From: Perognathus longimembris pacificus
Taxonomy: Eukaryota > Chordata > Mammalia > Rodentia > Heteromyidae
Direction: 5' to 3'
Assembly (NCBI RefSeq): GCF_023159225.1
Contig: NC_063181.1
Location: forward strand, 13,289,606 to 13,353,605
Length of the DNA stretch: 64,000 nucleotides
Part shown: piece after piece, positions 32,761 to 44,178 of the stretch
Numbering within the stretch: position 1 is the stretch's first letter
Layout: the number at the start of each line of letters is the position of its first letter
The notes under the pieces: generated by a model
Database searches by the model: none
Seen by the model: only the letters and a program-made list of their open reading frames with translations
What the model was told of the DNA's origin: nothing
Translations under genes and position numbers: made by a program

Positions 32761-35679
32761 GTTTAAGAAACAATGTGTGATGCTACTAGGTTACTTCAAG
32801 TTTGCCAGAAGCTTACCAAGAAATATAACAACGATTCTGTTGAAATATTCCAAGAGAAAAAATATTAATATTGTTAAATTACAACATTTAAACATTTTAG
32901 GTAAACAAATTAGTGGAAGCATACTATCTGTTCTATGACTAATGAAAACAACTATTGTTTCCTTCCATAATTTGCTTTCTGTTTTATTGTTATTTTATGC
33001 AAATAAAGAACCCCATTTATATATTTCCTGGAGATTTCAGTAAAATTACATTGTTTCATATCATCTTAAACTTATGCATTTTCTTAAGTAAATGTATATT
33101 GTTTGCTGAACCTGGAAATTTGACAAAATATACTCACACAATTTAGAATATGTGTCCCTTGAGAACAATGATGGTTTTCAAGAAAAGTTGGGAAACCTAC
33201 TTTTGTAAAACCACTTAATGTAATTTAAGTTTTTAGTATACTAGTATATTTTAACCCACAATGATAAACTTCACTGCAAACAGAAAATAAAACAAATAAA
33301 ATGTAGTAGGACTAAAAGGGAAATGTATAAGTGCATTTTGTTAAGCATGATTCTCCTGAGTTCCACAAGAATAAATCATGTACTTATTGTGATAGGTTTA
33401 CTGGAAGCAAAAATAATGTGTAGATTTTAACTATCATTTTTACGTACAAGGTGTTACTTATTTACAATGTTAGTTTTGCTTACAATGTTAGTGTGAAGTA
33501 CACATTAGACAATTGCTTATTTCTAATGAATTGCAAAAAGAATTATGCTTGTCATTATTTTATCAGGTGTGTCAAAAAAAGGTAAAAATTGGTTTCATAT
33601 ACTCATGGTTAAAAACATAATAACAAATACAAACACACACTTTGAAGCCTGTGTAGAGTACAAAAATGTCTCAGTGCTTCGTGTGGTTTACCACAATGTA
33701 TTAAATAGCCAAACAAAGTGGTGGAGTCAATAATAATTAGGCTTCCACTTATCTTGTAAGAATAAATAGATTCATAATCATCAATCTTTATTCCAAGGTA
33801 ATAGAACATAAGAGAACCAAAAGATATTTCTTGAGTGGAAAAGTAATTATTCCTGGGGTTCAACTGAGGGGTTTAGAGAAATGTACACATTTACTTTAGT
33901 AGTATTAAACTTTATTCCTGAGCTTTCCATTCTGAACAAGCAAGCTAAAGGCCACACAGTAAGTCAATACATTGATCTGACATCTGTCCATCACTAGACA
34001 CTGAAATTCTTAGAGATTTTGAATTGTCAGATTATCTGGCTCTAGGAGTGAAGGTATGATGTAAAGGGGAGATGGAGTCAATGCCCCCAGCCTTCTTTCA
34101 CCTCTTCACTCAGATAAACAAATATATTCAGACAAATAAATCTATTTACTCTTTTTTAAAATAAAAAGTCTAATATATATACTACTTATTGTTGGCTTAG
34201 ACAGACAATATTTGCTCAATGGCTCCATGGTTGCCAGTCAAGTGTGTTTTTTTTTTTGTTGTTGTTGTTGTTGATTTTTGTTCTGAGAATATACGAAGTT
34301 CATGTTTCATGATGTATTTTAGAAGTTCCATATTATAAAGAAAGTTGAGATGCACTTTCTTATTTTACTGTTTACTTTTTTTAACAATAGAAAAGATCTT
34401 TTAAAAGCTTTTCCTTCAGTTGAGTTGTATACATTTGTAATGCACAGTTGAAAGAAACTGCCTCCTGTGTTCCTAGCTCTCTCTCCATGGAGTCCTGTCC
34501 TCTATTTAATTCAGGGGTTAAATGGAACACATCAGTTCTTCACACATTGCGGTTATCCTGGCAGTTCCCTCAAAATGGGGTTTGTTAAAGTTGACCATTC
34601 CCTTTCTATAACAAACCATCAAACCATGGGTACTAAATCAGAGAATCATTTCAGCTAGAAATGGACACATTTATGAGAGACAAACTAGTATATTCAAATT
34701 AGGAGTATATTGTCAAAATATTAATACTGTCAAGTGGTATATGTTATTTTACAGAAGTAAGTAGCAAATGACTTTGCTAGACAGTCATTAAACAACATCA
34801 TTAGTTTTCTGAAAGCAATAATTGCATTTCTCCTTTGTATTTAAATGCCCTATGAAAGAATTTATATATAAATGAGAATAAATACCTTTATTAAAAATCT
34901 TTCCAAGATTTTCTAGAATAAATTCCCCTGAACAAATAGTTTCTAATAATAGTCTAGAAGATGTTAGTCCTGAGTCTGTTTTATTGCAGAATTAAAAATG
35001 CACCTATGAAAGTGGAAAATAGAAAATTTCCCTTTTGATAGCCAGGTGATTAAAGAAAGGTTTCTTGGTTAAAGAGAATACTTAACATACATAGGTCAAA
35101 ACTTCTACAATAGATTCGTATTTTGGGGACCCATGCAGTTCGTCTTTTGTTTTCTTTGCTGCCTTTTAATGAATTACCAGATTGCCATTAGTCTAAGTAC
35201 AATTCCCATGGTGTTCCTTAAACAGGCCTTGTGGTGATGTGATGTGACTCCTGGAAGTATGTGTATAAGCAGAATCTTTACATGTACAAAAGGGAAGCCA
35301 CACAGCAATGCAATAACACAGGTCAGTATTTAATCTTTTGCTTAGATAAATAGTTTAAACATAACTGTACCCTGGAGACAAACACTGGATATTGGATAAA
35401 CACCAGAAGATCAACACAGGCTACAGTAAACTTAATGAAAATATTGACAGTATTTATTATTTAGTATATCTCTCTCTCTTTTTGCAATACTAAACACTTG
35501 ATTTAAGATTCAGTTAGAAGCATGGGGAAAACATCTCAACATAGTGGAACTGGATACTAAAGAGACAATTCTAAAGGCTATACTTTACAAATACACGTCA
35601 GAATGCTCTTCCTTAAAAGTCCTTTCATGTGTTTTTCCCTCCTGTAAGGGAAATTTTATGGCTCTTTTCTCGATCTCTT
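32761..35679. other. Unassigned AT-rich sequence
   Basis: Almost 3 kb with no confident repeats. It contains a poly-T/TTG run at 34245-34277. Short frames (for example 33609-33863 minus, 34467-34658 plus) have no recognisable features. Confidence 0.5.
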
Positions 35680-35830
35680 TATTTATATCTGTGTCTGTGT
35701 CTGTCTGTGTCTATCTGTCTCTTCCTTGCTTCATTTCTCTCTCCTTCCTCCTTCTCTCTCCCTGTCTCTCTTATTATCTCTAACTCTATCTCTTACACAC
35801 ACACACACACACATACACACACACACCACT
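35680..35830. repeat. Compound (TCTG)n / (CT)n / (CA)n microsatellite
   Basis: tgtctgtgtctgtctgtgtc, then CT-rich sequence, then about 12 CA units with a single interruption. Explains the overlapping plus-strand frames. Confidence 0.9.
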
Positions 35831-35889
35831 CTCCTCATTCTCATACCATTATTCAAATGTCTTTATAGACAGAAAGAGATTTTGAAGCT

Positions 35890-36165
35890 ACCTTTATAAA
35901 CCCACATGTATCCTCACCTTCGTCCTTCCCAAACACCTGTCCTGTTCATTTTATTCATAACTCTCTTCATACATATTACATTGTGTTGTTTGCTTTGCTT
36001 CTAGGCCCACTAATATCTGTACTCTTTTTTTTCTGACTAGAATATGATCTCTGTTTGGTAGTGATTGTGGTTGCTTACTCATCGCTTATATCCCTAGAGC
36101 TTACACTGGCATCTCCATGTAATCAGTACTTAATAAACACTTGTTGAATGAGCAAATATTAACAA
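35890..36165 (+). mobile_element. LINE-2 3' end, plus, ancient
   Basis: The order ctaggcccactaatatctgt, ctgactagaatatgatctc, cttatatccctagagcttac, acttaataaacacttgttga and atgagc matches the L2 3' terminus. The tail matches its TTGTTGAATGA-type end particularly well. The 5' limit is approximate. Confidence 0.65.
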
Positions 36166-36499
36166 GTTGACTTAAGCTTAATCATTTTCCATACACCTGA
36201 AAAATATACACACATGGTATTGTACACACACACAAACACACATCTTCAAGACATTCTGTGCATTGTGTGTATTAACATCTCACAGAAATATCTACTGGTA
36301 GAGAATATAACTTGAATTAACAGAAATAAAAAGAGAAGATAGAGAAAAAAGTCTTGATTGTAGAAAGCTTGTCCCCTCAAAGAACTAGAACAATAGTATA
36401 AGAAAGAAGCATATCATAGTTTCTGGGCCCAGAGGGAGACATGGGAGTGAGTGTACACATGCATATAATATATATATTATATACATGTATTATATATCT
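36166..36499. other. CA- and AT-rich low complexity
   Basis: Short CA runs at about 36205-36245 and a TATAATATAT palindromic run at 36466-36498. Nothing else seen. Confidence 0.55.
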
Positions 36500-36845
36500 A
36501 AGCAGTGATAGCACAAGCTTTATAAGATTTGCACAGTATTCTTGTTGTGGGATTGACTTTATTTAAACAGTTCTCATTTGCACATTTCCTTAACTTTGCA
36601 ATTGTTGCCACTCTGAGATTTCCTGCAATAAATATTTTCTCATGACGATACTGCTCTAAGTTCTGTGGAAAAAATTTCCAGGAGTAAGATTGTTGAGCCA
36701 ACGAGGGCATGCATTTTTAATTTTAACTACTGAATTGCTTTCCAGCCAAAACAATATATACATCCAACAGCAATTTATGGGAATACTTTCTTTTACATAT
36801 CCAGCACAATAAATTTCAATTTAGCTATATTACCTGCTGTACGTT
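36500..36845 (-). repeat. Probable ancient L1 ORF2 fragment, minus
   Basis: gagtaagattgttgagccaa, followed by gcatttttaattttaactac, tgaattgctttccagcc and catccaacagcaatttatgg, matches the minus-strand order of old L1 ORF2 C-terminal sequence. Very decayed. Confidence 0.5.
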
Positions 36846-37691
36846 AAGACATATGTACTTCATGGTTTTCCATAACACACTTTCCATAAAAAAATAGCCA
36901 GACTTATATACATGAAAATTAAAAAAGATATTATGAACCTTGCTCTATAAAAATTTAGGACAAATTAATATTTTTATGAAATACTCTTATCCAAATATAT
37001 GGCATGCTTTTCCATTTGTTGAGATTCCTTGTGTCACCTGCTGCGCCCCCCTCCCCCACCAAGCCCATGGGAGGTTTCTTGCTTTACTTATGTAGGCAGA
37101 TCCTGTGTCATTCTGTTCAATTTTCTTTCTAAACATTTTATTATTATTGCATTGGTTGTAAAAGGAATGTTTTGCCCCATTTTATTTCTTTGTGTGTCTT
37201 ACTATCTTTGAAATGCACTATTGATTTTTGCACTTATAGATTTTTGTCAACATTGAGTGTATCAAAACATCATGATCACAGGCCTTTAAAGGAACAAACC
37301 TTTACTTTCTTGGATTTTCTGAAGTAAGAAAGAATAATACATTCACAGATTCTTAACAGCACCTGAGAAAGGGAAAGAAAATAGGGTTTTAGTAACCTAG
37401 ACTGGATAATTTTAAGAGAAATCTTTCAGCTTTGGTCAACAAGCTGTTAGAATCAGTAAAGGTGCTAAGCATAAGTTTCAGTTCATTTACATTTTGTGTT
37501 CCAAGCACCAAAATTTTATACAGAGTCCAAGATTTATTTTTTCTAAATCTTTATTACATGGCAAGAAAACATCCTACTACTTGCCTTTTTCATCAACATG
37601 ATTTTTGTTTTGTTGTGTTTCTGTAGATGTACAAAGAGTTTTCAATTCAATAGACCAGGAAGTACAGTGAATGTTGATCAATATCAAGATG
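36846..37691. other. Unassigned sequence
   Basis: No repeat recognised. A C-rich run lies at 37046-37060. Confidence 0.5.
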
Positions 37692-37702
37692 AAGAATCTT
37701 TA

Positions 37703-38207
37703 GGGAATAATTAGCACAGGTTTAGGCTGTCACAGCAGAGGATCACAGGAGCCCAATAGCTATATCCTTACGAACACATAAGATAATGCTAAGTGAAATG
37801 AACTCCATGTTATGGAAACGATTGTTACACCACAGTTGTAACTACTGTAGCCTCTATTATGGATGATATTCCTGTATCACCTTCCTGTGGTTGTACCTAC
37901 ATTATCTCTGTATCTTATCTGAATATATTGGAAACTGGGTATACTGGTATTAGAACCAGGAAATTGGAAGGGAATACCAAAATCGAGAGACACAGGGTAT
38001 AAAAAGACAAAAGCAATACTTACAAACTGGTGAAAATGAACTGAACAACTGAACAACTCATGGTGGGGGAGGGGGAATTGAAAGGGGGAGGGGGGAAGGG
38101 GGAATGAGGGAGGAGGTAACAAACAGTACAAGAAATGTATCCAGTGCCTAATGTATGAAACTGTAACCTCTCTGTAATTCAGTTTGATAATAAAAATATA
38201 TATATAA
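37703..38207 (+). mobile_element. 5'-truncated L1 3'UTR with G-quadruplex-like tract
   Basis: Starts at gggaataattagcacaggtt, so the break lies just at the end of ORF2 or 3' of it, and ends in (TA)n-interrupted A tail. An 11-bp repeat (aagaatcttta) flanks it at 37692-37702 and 38208-38218. Between 38063 and 38120 are at least five G runs of five or more bases separated by short A-rich spacers. The minus-strand 116-codon frame is a reverse read of this 3'UTR. Confidence 0.9.
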
Positions 38208-38218
38208 AGAATCTTTAA

Positions 38219-39381
38219 TAAATACATTTAATTTCTTAACCAGTAAAGAGGTTAAGTTGTTACTTAACCCCTGATTAAGTAGTTACTTGACCAGAGTAGT
38301 GATTTTAGCAATATTCTTAGTGTTACATAGGCACATTAGTGAATTTCTATTACGGTTAACTTTTAGGCACTTCTTGCTTTTTATATTTTTAATTGACATA
38401 GTAATTATATACCTTTCTGGAGTGAACTTTTAGATTTTGTAACTGTATGCAATATGTAACATCAGATAGGGCAGACTGGAAGATCTAGATCTAGTTAGCT
38501 ATTTTGAACTATCTAATTCATTTTGTCAGCTATAATTACCATACTGTGATAAAGAAACAGTTCCTTTCTGAGCCAAGGTAGAATATTGATTTTAATATCA
38601 GTATGATTTCCCATGATGCTAAAAGTTATGGAAATCTTTGCTGTGAATTTCTCATTACCTAGAAACATCAATGTAACTATAATTATTTTTAACACAGATT
38701 GAATGGTATTATCAGGTATAATATTCAGGCACTAAATTTATTACTCTCATGAATCTTGTACCAATAAAACCCCAGATTTGTAGAGATCTCATAACTAGCT
38801 TGTTAATTGTTATAATTCACACATGAAGTGATGGGCTGATAAATATTTTTAGTAGATTTAAAAGCCAAAGAATATTGAACTATTTTACTACCATTAGCTT
38901 TTCTAAATATGCTAATTTAATGTTGAACAACTGGCTAGCAGATGGGTAGCAGAAAGATAAATCTTAACCTTATACACGAATATTATAAAATAGAGTGGGA
39001 CAAGATAAATGATATAGATAAATAAGAAAGCGACACCACAATATAAATTAGCTTATGTACTCTGTAAATTTCTTCTACTTACCTTTTTTTCCCCCAGAAA
39101 AATGCACTCTTCAATGATCACTTTTTAGTCCAAAAAGTCAACCAACTATAAATAGTATAGTAACATCACCTGAGTTGCTATACCATATATGTATTCCATA
39201 ATACAACTGCAAAAAGTTGGCTTTCCAATTACAGTCTTGTGATTGCCTTACTAATATTCACCTAAATTTTCCCTTTCTGTAAAATGGAGTTCTTATGTTT
39301 GTTTTTCATCTTTCTAAGTTTCTCAGTCACAATACTTATTTTTTAATTGAAAATACTATTTTATATAAACTTTCTCAAGTT
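38219..39381. other. Unassigned AT-rich sequence
   Basis: No repeat, gene or regulatory feature recognised. Confidence 0.55.
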
Positions 39382-39396
39382 AAAAATTAAATGGTG

Positions 39397-39611
39397 GGCT
39401 GGGGATATGGCCTAGTGGCAAGAGTGCTTGCCTTGTATACATAAGGCCCTGGGTTCGGTTCCCCAGCACCACATATACAGAAAACTGCCAGAAGTGGCGC
39501 TGTGGCTCAAGTAGCAGAGTGCTAGCCTTGAACAAGAAGAAGCCAGGGACAGTGCTCAGGCCCTGAGTCCAAGGCCCAGGACTGGCCACTAAAAAAAAAA
39601 AAAAAAAAAAA
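39397..39611 (+). mobile_element. IDL-Geo SINE, full length
   Basis: Begins ggctggggatatggcctagt, B box gggttcggttcc, Geo half with gaacaagaagaagcc, end ggactggccact, then a long poly-A. A perfect 15-bp repeat (aaaaattaaatggtg) flanks it at 39382-39396 and 39612-39626, with TT|AAAAA at the nick. Confidence 0.95.
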
Positions 39612-39626
39612 AAAAATTAAATGGTG

Positions 39627-39833
39627 AGCTTTCAAATGCACAGTGTAGTGAGTTGTTTTATACTGTTCTTTGGCTTTCATGAGTAGTAGGTGGTCTATTA
39701 GATCTTTCAATTCAGCAAGTTTATTTGAATATTATATTTTAACTACGTATAGGCATTTTTGTGCTTATCCCTAGTAAGTACCACCATCCTCTAACTTACA
39801 TGAAATTCTTCTACAAAATGTTATTTATGTGAG
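39627..39833. other. Unassigned sequence
   Basis: No feature recognised. Confidence 0.5.
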
Positions 39834-40058
39834 TCAAGCGCTGGTGGCTCACACCTGTAATCCTAGCTACTCAGAAGGCTGAGATCTGAGGAATGCGGTT
39901 TAAAGCCAGCCTGGACAGGAAAGTCTGTGAGACTATCTTCAATTAACCACTGGAAACCCAGAAGTGTTGCTATGGCTTAAATGGTAGAGTGCTAGTCTTG
40001 AGCTGAAGAGCTCAGGGACAGCACCCGAGCCCAGAGTTCAAGCCCCACAAGTTTTTAC
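39834..40058 (+). mobile_element. B1-left / Geo-right dimeric SINE, best-preserved copy
   Basis: Left monomer: gctggtggctcacacctgta, tcctagctactcagaaggct, agccagcctggacaggaaag and tgtgagactatcttcaatta, clearly 7SL/B1-like. Right monomer: cagaagtgttgctatggctt, gtagagtgctagtcttgagc, gctcagggacagcacccgag and agagttcaagcccc. The last two are the box-B-like and preceding blocks of Geo. This copy is the best one for comparing the two dimer types. Confidence 0.85.
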
Positions 40059-41472
40059 CATATATAGCACATGGGTAAATAAATAAGAACAGAACACTCT
40101 TCTGCTTTAATAGGATTGTACTCTAATAAACACTTGGGATTATACTCTAACAAATGGGCCAGAAGCAGAAGATGCACTTAATATACCTAAGCTAATGTAC
40201 TTATTGGAAATTTTCATCATGGCATACCATTAAATGGAAGTCACCTACCCTCTTTAATGTACTTAGTGGTGAGAGGGATTCTTGCTTCCTATTACTGCTC
40301 CAAAGAAGAGCTCAAAATTCTGAGTGCAAAGTCTAGTTTCTACTGAAAGCATATCAGTTTTTCATGATGAGTCCAAAAAGAGTCCAAAGCCTATCAGTAT
40401 GTGAACTCTGAACCATATGCATTTAAACATTACACTTGCTTATCACAAGTAGTAAAACATAAATCCATTTTTTAGGCCCATGTAACTTTAAAATGGTCAT
40501 GCTACTTTTATTCCACAAAAACATCAAGGAAGAAAATGACCTCAAGATTTAAAAAAAATTTCCTTAGACAATGATTTCAAAGTAAAGAATTTAGATAGGG
40601 CTGCCAAGTACATGACGAGTTTATATGCATAAGGGGGAAGAGAGATACTTGCTGTATATGGGCCGGAGTAGGGTTCGCTGGGAAGAATATCTAGGTTGGA
40701 ATCTTTGTTTCGCTGTTTTCTAGCTATATGAACTTGTGTTCTATTCCCAAATGCAATGTAGTGATAATATGATTGTTCTGAGCAGTGATCATGGAAACAA
40801 GGTGATGCAAAGCAATGTATGTTTTACTTTTAAGATTGCTGCAAAGGGAGAGGGATTATACTCTGATTAAAATGTATTCAAGCCATACACAGGAAATGTA
40901 TTGTGCAACTTTTCTGGAGGCTTGGATATGCTATCTGAGATAGGTTAAGAATAAGATAGGACTTCTGATACTGGAGACCCAGCATAATTTCAAAGTTATT
41001 AATTTATGCCAACTGGTTTTATGAGCAGGAAAAGATCACTCATAAAGTGATTTTTTTTGAAAACCATTACATATGTTTAGTTATAAATATAAGCATTTCC
41101 TTGTAGTCCAATGAAATTCTACAGTGGGGTGAGATGTGATTGGAGAAAAGCATTATTATGACAGGGAGATTCAGAAGAATTCTTCAAAATTTCATTTGAT
41201 AATGATGTGAGTTCATAGTGGTAAAGGTTGTATGGTGCATAGATCTTGCTTCACAAATACTGTTAGCATGAATATTACTATTAATTGCTTATTTATCTGC
41301 CTGTATTTCTTGAGTTTCATTATGTCAGTTTTGTACATATAATCAATGTACTTGTGTCTTCAGCCTCTTTTGTTCCCCTCATCATTTCCACATGTTCATG
41401 CCTCAAAGAGTTCCCAGTTTTTGCTCACCTGCCTTCCTTGGGTAACTGATTGGTTAGGTTGTTAGTTTGTTT
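40059..41472. other. Unassigned sequence
   Basis: About 1.4 kb without confident repeats or coding signal. Confidence 0.5.
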
Positions 41473-41515
41473 TCCCTCCCTCCCTCCCTCCCTCCCTTCC
41501 TCCCTCCTTCCTTCA
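41473..41515. repeat. (TCCC)n microsatellite
   Basis: About eight TCCC units with later TTCC variants. Confidence 0.9.
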
Positions 41516-41526
41516 TTGCTTCCTTA

Positions 41527-41597
41527 ACCCAGTAATGAAAGCCTGGGCCTTGTATATGCTAGGAGGGCATCTTACTCACTGGGCTACATTTCAAGAC
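41527..41597 (-). repeat. Old ID-like SINE monomer
   Basis: Reversed ID head: agcctgggccttgtatatgc, taggagggcatcttactcac and tgggctacatttcaag. No Geo half. Confidence 0.5.
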
Positions 41598-41605
41598 ATT
41601 TATGG

Positions 41606-41695
41606 TTTATTATTGTTATTATATAATAATAACAATTATTGTTATTATTATTATTATCAGTAGGAGTAGTAGCAGCAGCAGCAGTAGTAAGAGAG
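41606..41695. repeat. ATT / AGC / AGT trinucleotide repeats
   Basis: Successive blocks of TTA/TTG, then GTAGGAGTAGTAGCAGCAGC-type units. On the minus strand they directly follow the polyadenylation signal of the LTR-like element at 41696 and may have grown from an A-rich tail. Confidence 0.75.
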
Positions 41696-41990
41696 TTTAT
41701 TTGACAAGGAAAGTAAAGGTTGCTCAGAAGAGCGACCTGAGTAGGCCAAAAACTCGCTTTCTGCCACAGTCAGAGGTGGTGGCTTTTATGTTGTCCTTCC
41801 CCTTTTCCTCCTCCTTTTGGGCAATTCATTAGAGGGTGATTGGTTTATTTGTAACAGGCTAGACTCTCCCCTAGACTAACCCCAACGGCAGTCTTGCCTA
41901 CGCTCCTGATTTGTTTGAAATAGGCAAGACCATCCTCCTGAGAAGTAGCTATCTAATGGGTTGGCCTGTATCATGGTGAAACACAATATC
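41690..41990 (-). mobile_element. Endogenous-retrovirus-like LTR, minus, family unknown
   Basis: On the minus strand the order of signals is that of a retroviral LTR. A CCAAT box (complement of 41839-41843) precedes a TATA-like cataaaag (complement of 41783-41790) by about 50 bases. An AATAAA (complement of 41696-41701) follows about 85 bases further on. The segment is GC-richer than its surroundings and matches none of the LINE/SINE families here. No paired LTR, primer-binding site or internal gene is seen, so at most it is a solo LTR. A retroposed mRNA 3' end is the alternative. The 5' limit is uncertain. Confidence 0.4.
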
Positions 41991-42254
41991 CTTCATGGGT
42001 GGCCACTGATGGAACAGGGTAAGCTGGCTTGAACTACTTGGTGATGTTTTCCTTCACTTCTCCCTCTGAGTTTTATTTCCAGACTGCTTTCAGGACAGTG
42101 GCTTTGATATCTACTCTAGCTATTTCCTGCTGAGGGCCCCAGTGTTTGCGTTCATTGCTACTTATATTCAGGTTGGCTTTGAAATCTTAATACTCTTGCT
42201 TCTGCCTTTGTAAGGAGTTGGAGGATGCAAAACTGTGCATCACCATCCTCAAAT
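41991..42254. other. Unassigned sequence
   Basis: May include the rest of the LTR-like element; no landmark seen. Confidence 0.45.
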
Positions 42255-42568
42255 ATTTGCAATTTCACATTTAAATTCTATATATGATAGAAAACATGGT
42301 ATTTGCCTTCTTGAATATGGTTTATTTTGCTTAATGGGGATAATGTTCTAGCTTAATTCATTTTCATGCAAATGGCATAATTTCCTTCTTTATGTCTAAA
42401 TAATACTCCATTGCCTGTATATGCCATAAATTATCCATTCATCTGTTTTTGGGTACTTAGAATGATTCTATAGCTTGATTATTGTTAATATTGCCTTTGT
42501 ACTGTATGATTGTATTTACATAAAATTTACACATGTACCTACCTATTTTTATGAATTCAAACCCAGCT
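42255..42568 (-). mobile_element. Old L1 ORF2 / 3'UTR fragment, minus
   Basis: The order gtatttgccttcttgaatat, ggtttattttgcttaatggg, tcattttcatgcaaatggca, aataatactccattgcctgt and ttatccattcatctgttttt is the classic minus-strand read of the L1 ORF2 3' end. Its right part is interrupted by the IDL-Geo at 42585. Confidence 0.7.
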
Positions 42569-42584
42569 TTATCATTACTTTTCT

Positions 42585-42800
42585 TTTTTTTTTTTTTTTT
42601 TTTTTTTGCCAGTCCTGGGCCTTGGACTCAGGGCCTGAGCACTGTCCCTGGCTTCTTCCCGCTCAAGGCTAGCACTCTGCCACTTGAGCCACAGCGCTGC
42701 TTCTGGCCGTTTTTTCTGTATATGTGGTGCTGGGGAATCGAACCTAGGGCCTCGTGTATCCGAGGCAGGCACTCTTGCCACTAGGCTATATCCCCAGCCC
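42585..42800 (-). mobile_element. IDL-Geo SINE, young subfamily, minus
   Basis: Poly-T of more than 20 bases, reverse Geo with cttcttcccgctcaaggc and reverse ID half with ctcgtgtatccgaggcaggc. A perfect 16-bp repeat (ttatcattacttttct) flanks it at 42569-42584 and 42801-42816. From the SINE side the nick reads GCTCAG|AAAAG. Frames on both strands across it are read-through. Confidence 0.95.
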
Positions 42801-42816
42801 TTATCATTACTTTTCT

Positions 42817-44158
42817 GAGCGATAACAATTAACACATAACAAAGGGTGAGTTTCTGGCAATATATTTCTTGGCTTGGGTGCCAGAGTATTTATTTTATAA
42901 TTTCCATAAAATATTAATTAATATTTATACATATTAATGTTTATATGGGCACATTTTAATGCCATAAAGATATTCAAATATTGTATCTTGTTGTTATAAA
43001 CAAGAGTTCTGTGTACCTCCTGAAAAATACTATTGGAAAATAGCATTATTAATTTAAGAAATATTTTAAGCTACATTAATTTCTTCTCCTTATGAACAAT
43101 ATAAGTCTGATTTGTATAAGTGAATATCATTAGTCTTTGTGTCTGAGTGTGTTAAAGGCCGAGAAATGTTTATCCTTAAAAAATTCTAGTTTATGTTTGG
43201 CATTTAAGCTTGATCACAAAATGTTAATTTCATTGAGAGGAATAAATCCAGTAAAAATACATTTCTTTTTTAATCTACTAACATCATTTAAAACTTTCAT
43301 TTTCCTCTAGGTATATTTACAATAACAATTCTCAATTTTTATGTAGAGAAAAATAGCATATAAAAACTGTGTATGGTGGTTTAAGATCTTGGGTCAACGT
43401 CGGCTACATAAACAAAATTCAGTGATGAGAACACCCTTTCTTTTCACCAAGAGAATGTTGGCTCACAGGTCTATGTCAATTCAGAATTAGTATTGTTTGA
43501 AAGACCTCCTTCTTGAGAAACTGTCTCCCAATGTGGTTGTGAATATCCTTTATCTCCAAGACAACCAGTCTCTACATATCTGCCTTTCACTGAGTTCATA
43601 ACATTTTGCCTGCACTGTTAGCTTTTCAAGGTTCCTTGAATTACTGAACAGATTTATACTCAGCTCTTACTTACCATATACAAGGAGAATAAAGTTTAAC
43701 CTAACTCCAGACAAAACTACATTTTAGAACTTTAAAGTTATTTTTGTAACAATGTCGTTTTTTAAAAAAATCAACTGGTAATGTCTTGCTCTGCTGAAGG
43801 GCAGGCACACATAATCAGTATCCCAAGTCAAAGTCTAATGCCATGACAGCACTGAGTGCTGCTGGTTCTGTTTGCACTCATCAGAGGATTTCTTGATGAT
43901 TTGCCTGTGAGATTGAACTTTTAACTTTGGAATAACACTGGTTAACTGTGCTACTATCACGTTCTGTTACGGACTAGAGGCCTAAGGATACTGTCACAGC
44001 AACTTATGACATAGAAAGGCTGAATACTTTCTGGACCTCAGCATTATTCCAGGATATCCTGTGGAACCAAAGAGGTACAAATCCTGTGCAAAAACAAACA
44101 AACAAATAACAAAAATGTCAGAAATTGCTTTAAGGAAAACACACAGAAAACTCCATTT
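42817..44158. other. Unassigned AT-rich sequence
   Basis: No confident repeat or gene. The first part may continue the old L1 on the left of the SINE. Confidence 0.5.
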
Positions 44159-44178
44159 AAGAATAATGAGTGTTTCTT

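Noticed and set aside
35680..35868. Frames with long Thr-His runs
   Set aside because: Translation of the (CA)n repeat.
37877..38227. 116-codon minus frame
   Set aside because: Reverse read of the L1 3'UTR; the same FYPVSLDFGIPFQFP word recurs at 9256-9570 and 45269-45505.
41602..41832. 76-codon plus frame with Ile and Ser runs
   Set aside because: Arises from ATT and AGC trinucleotide repeats and the reverse of the LTR-like element.
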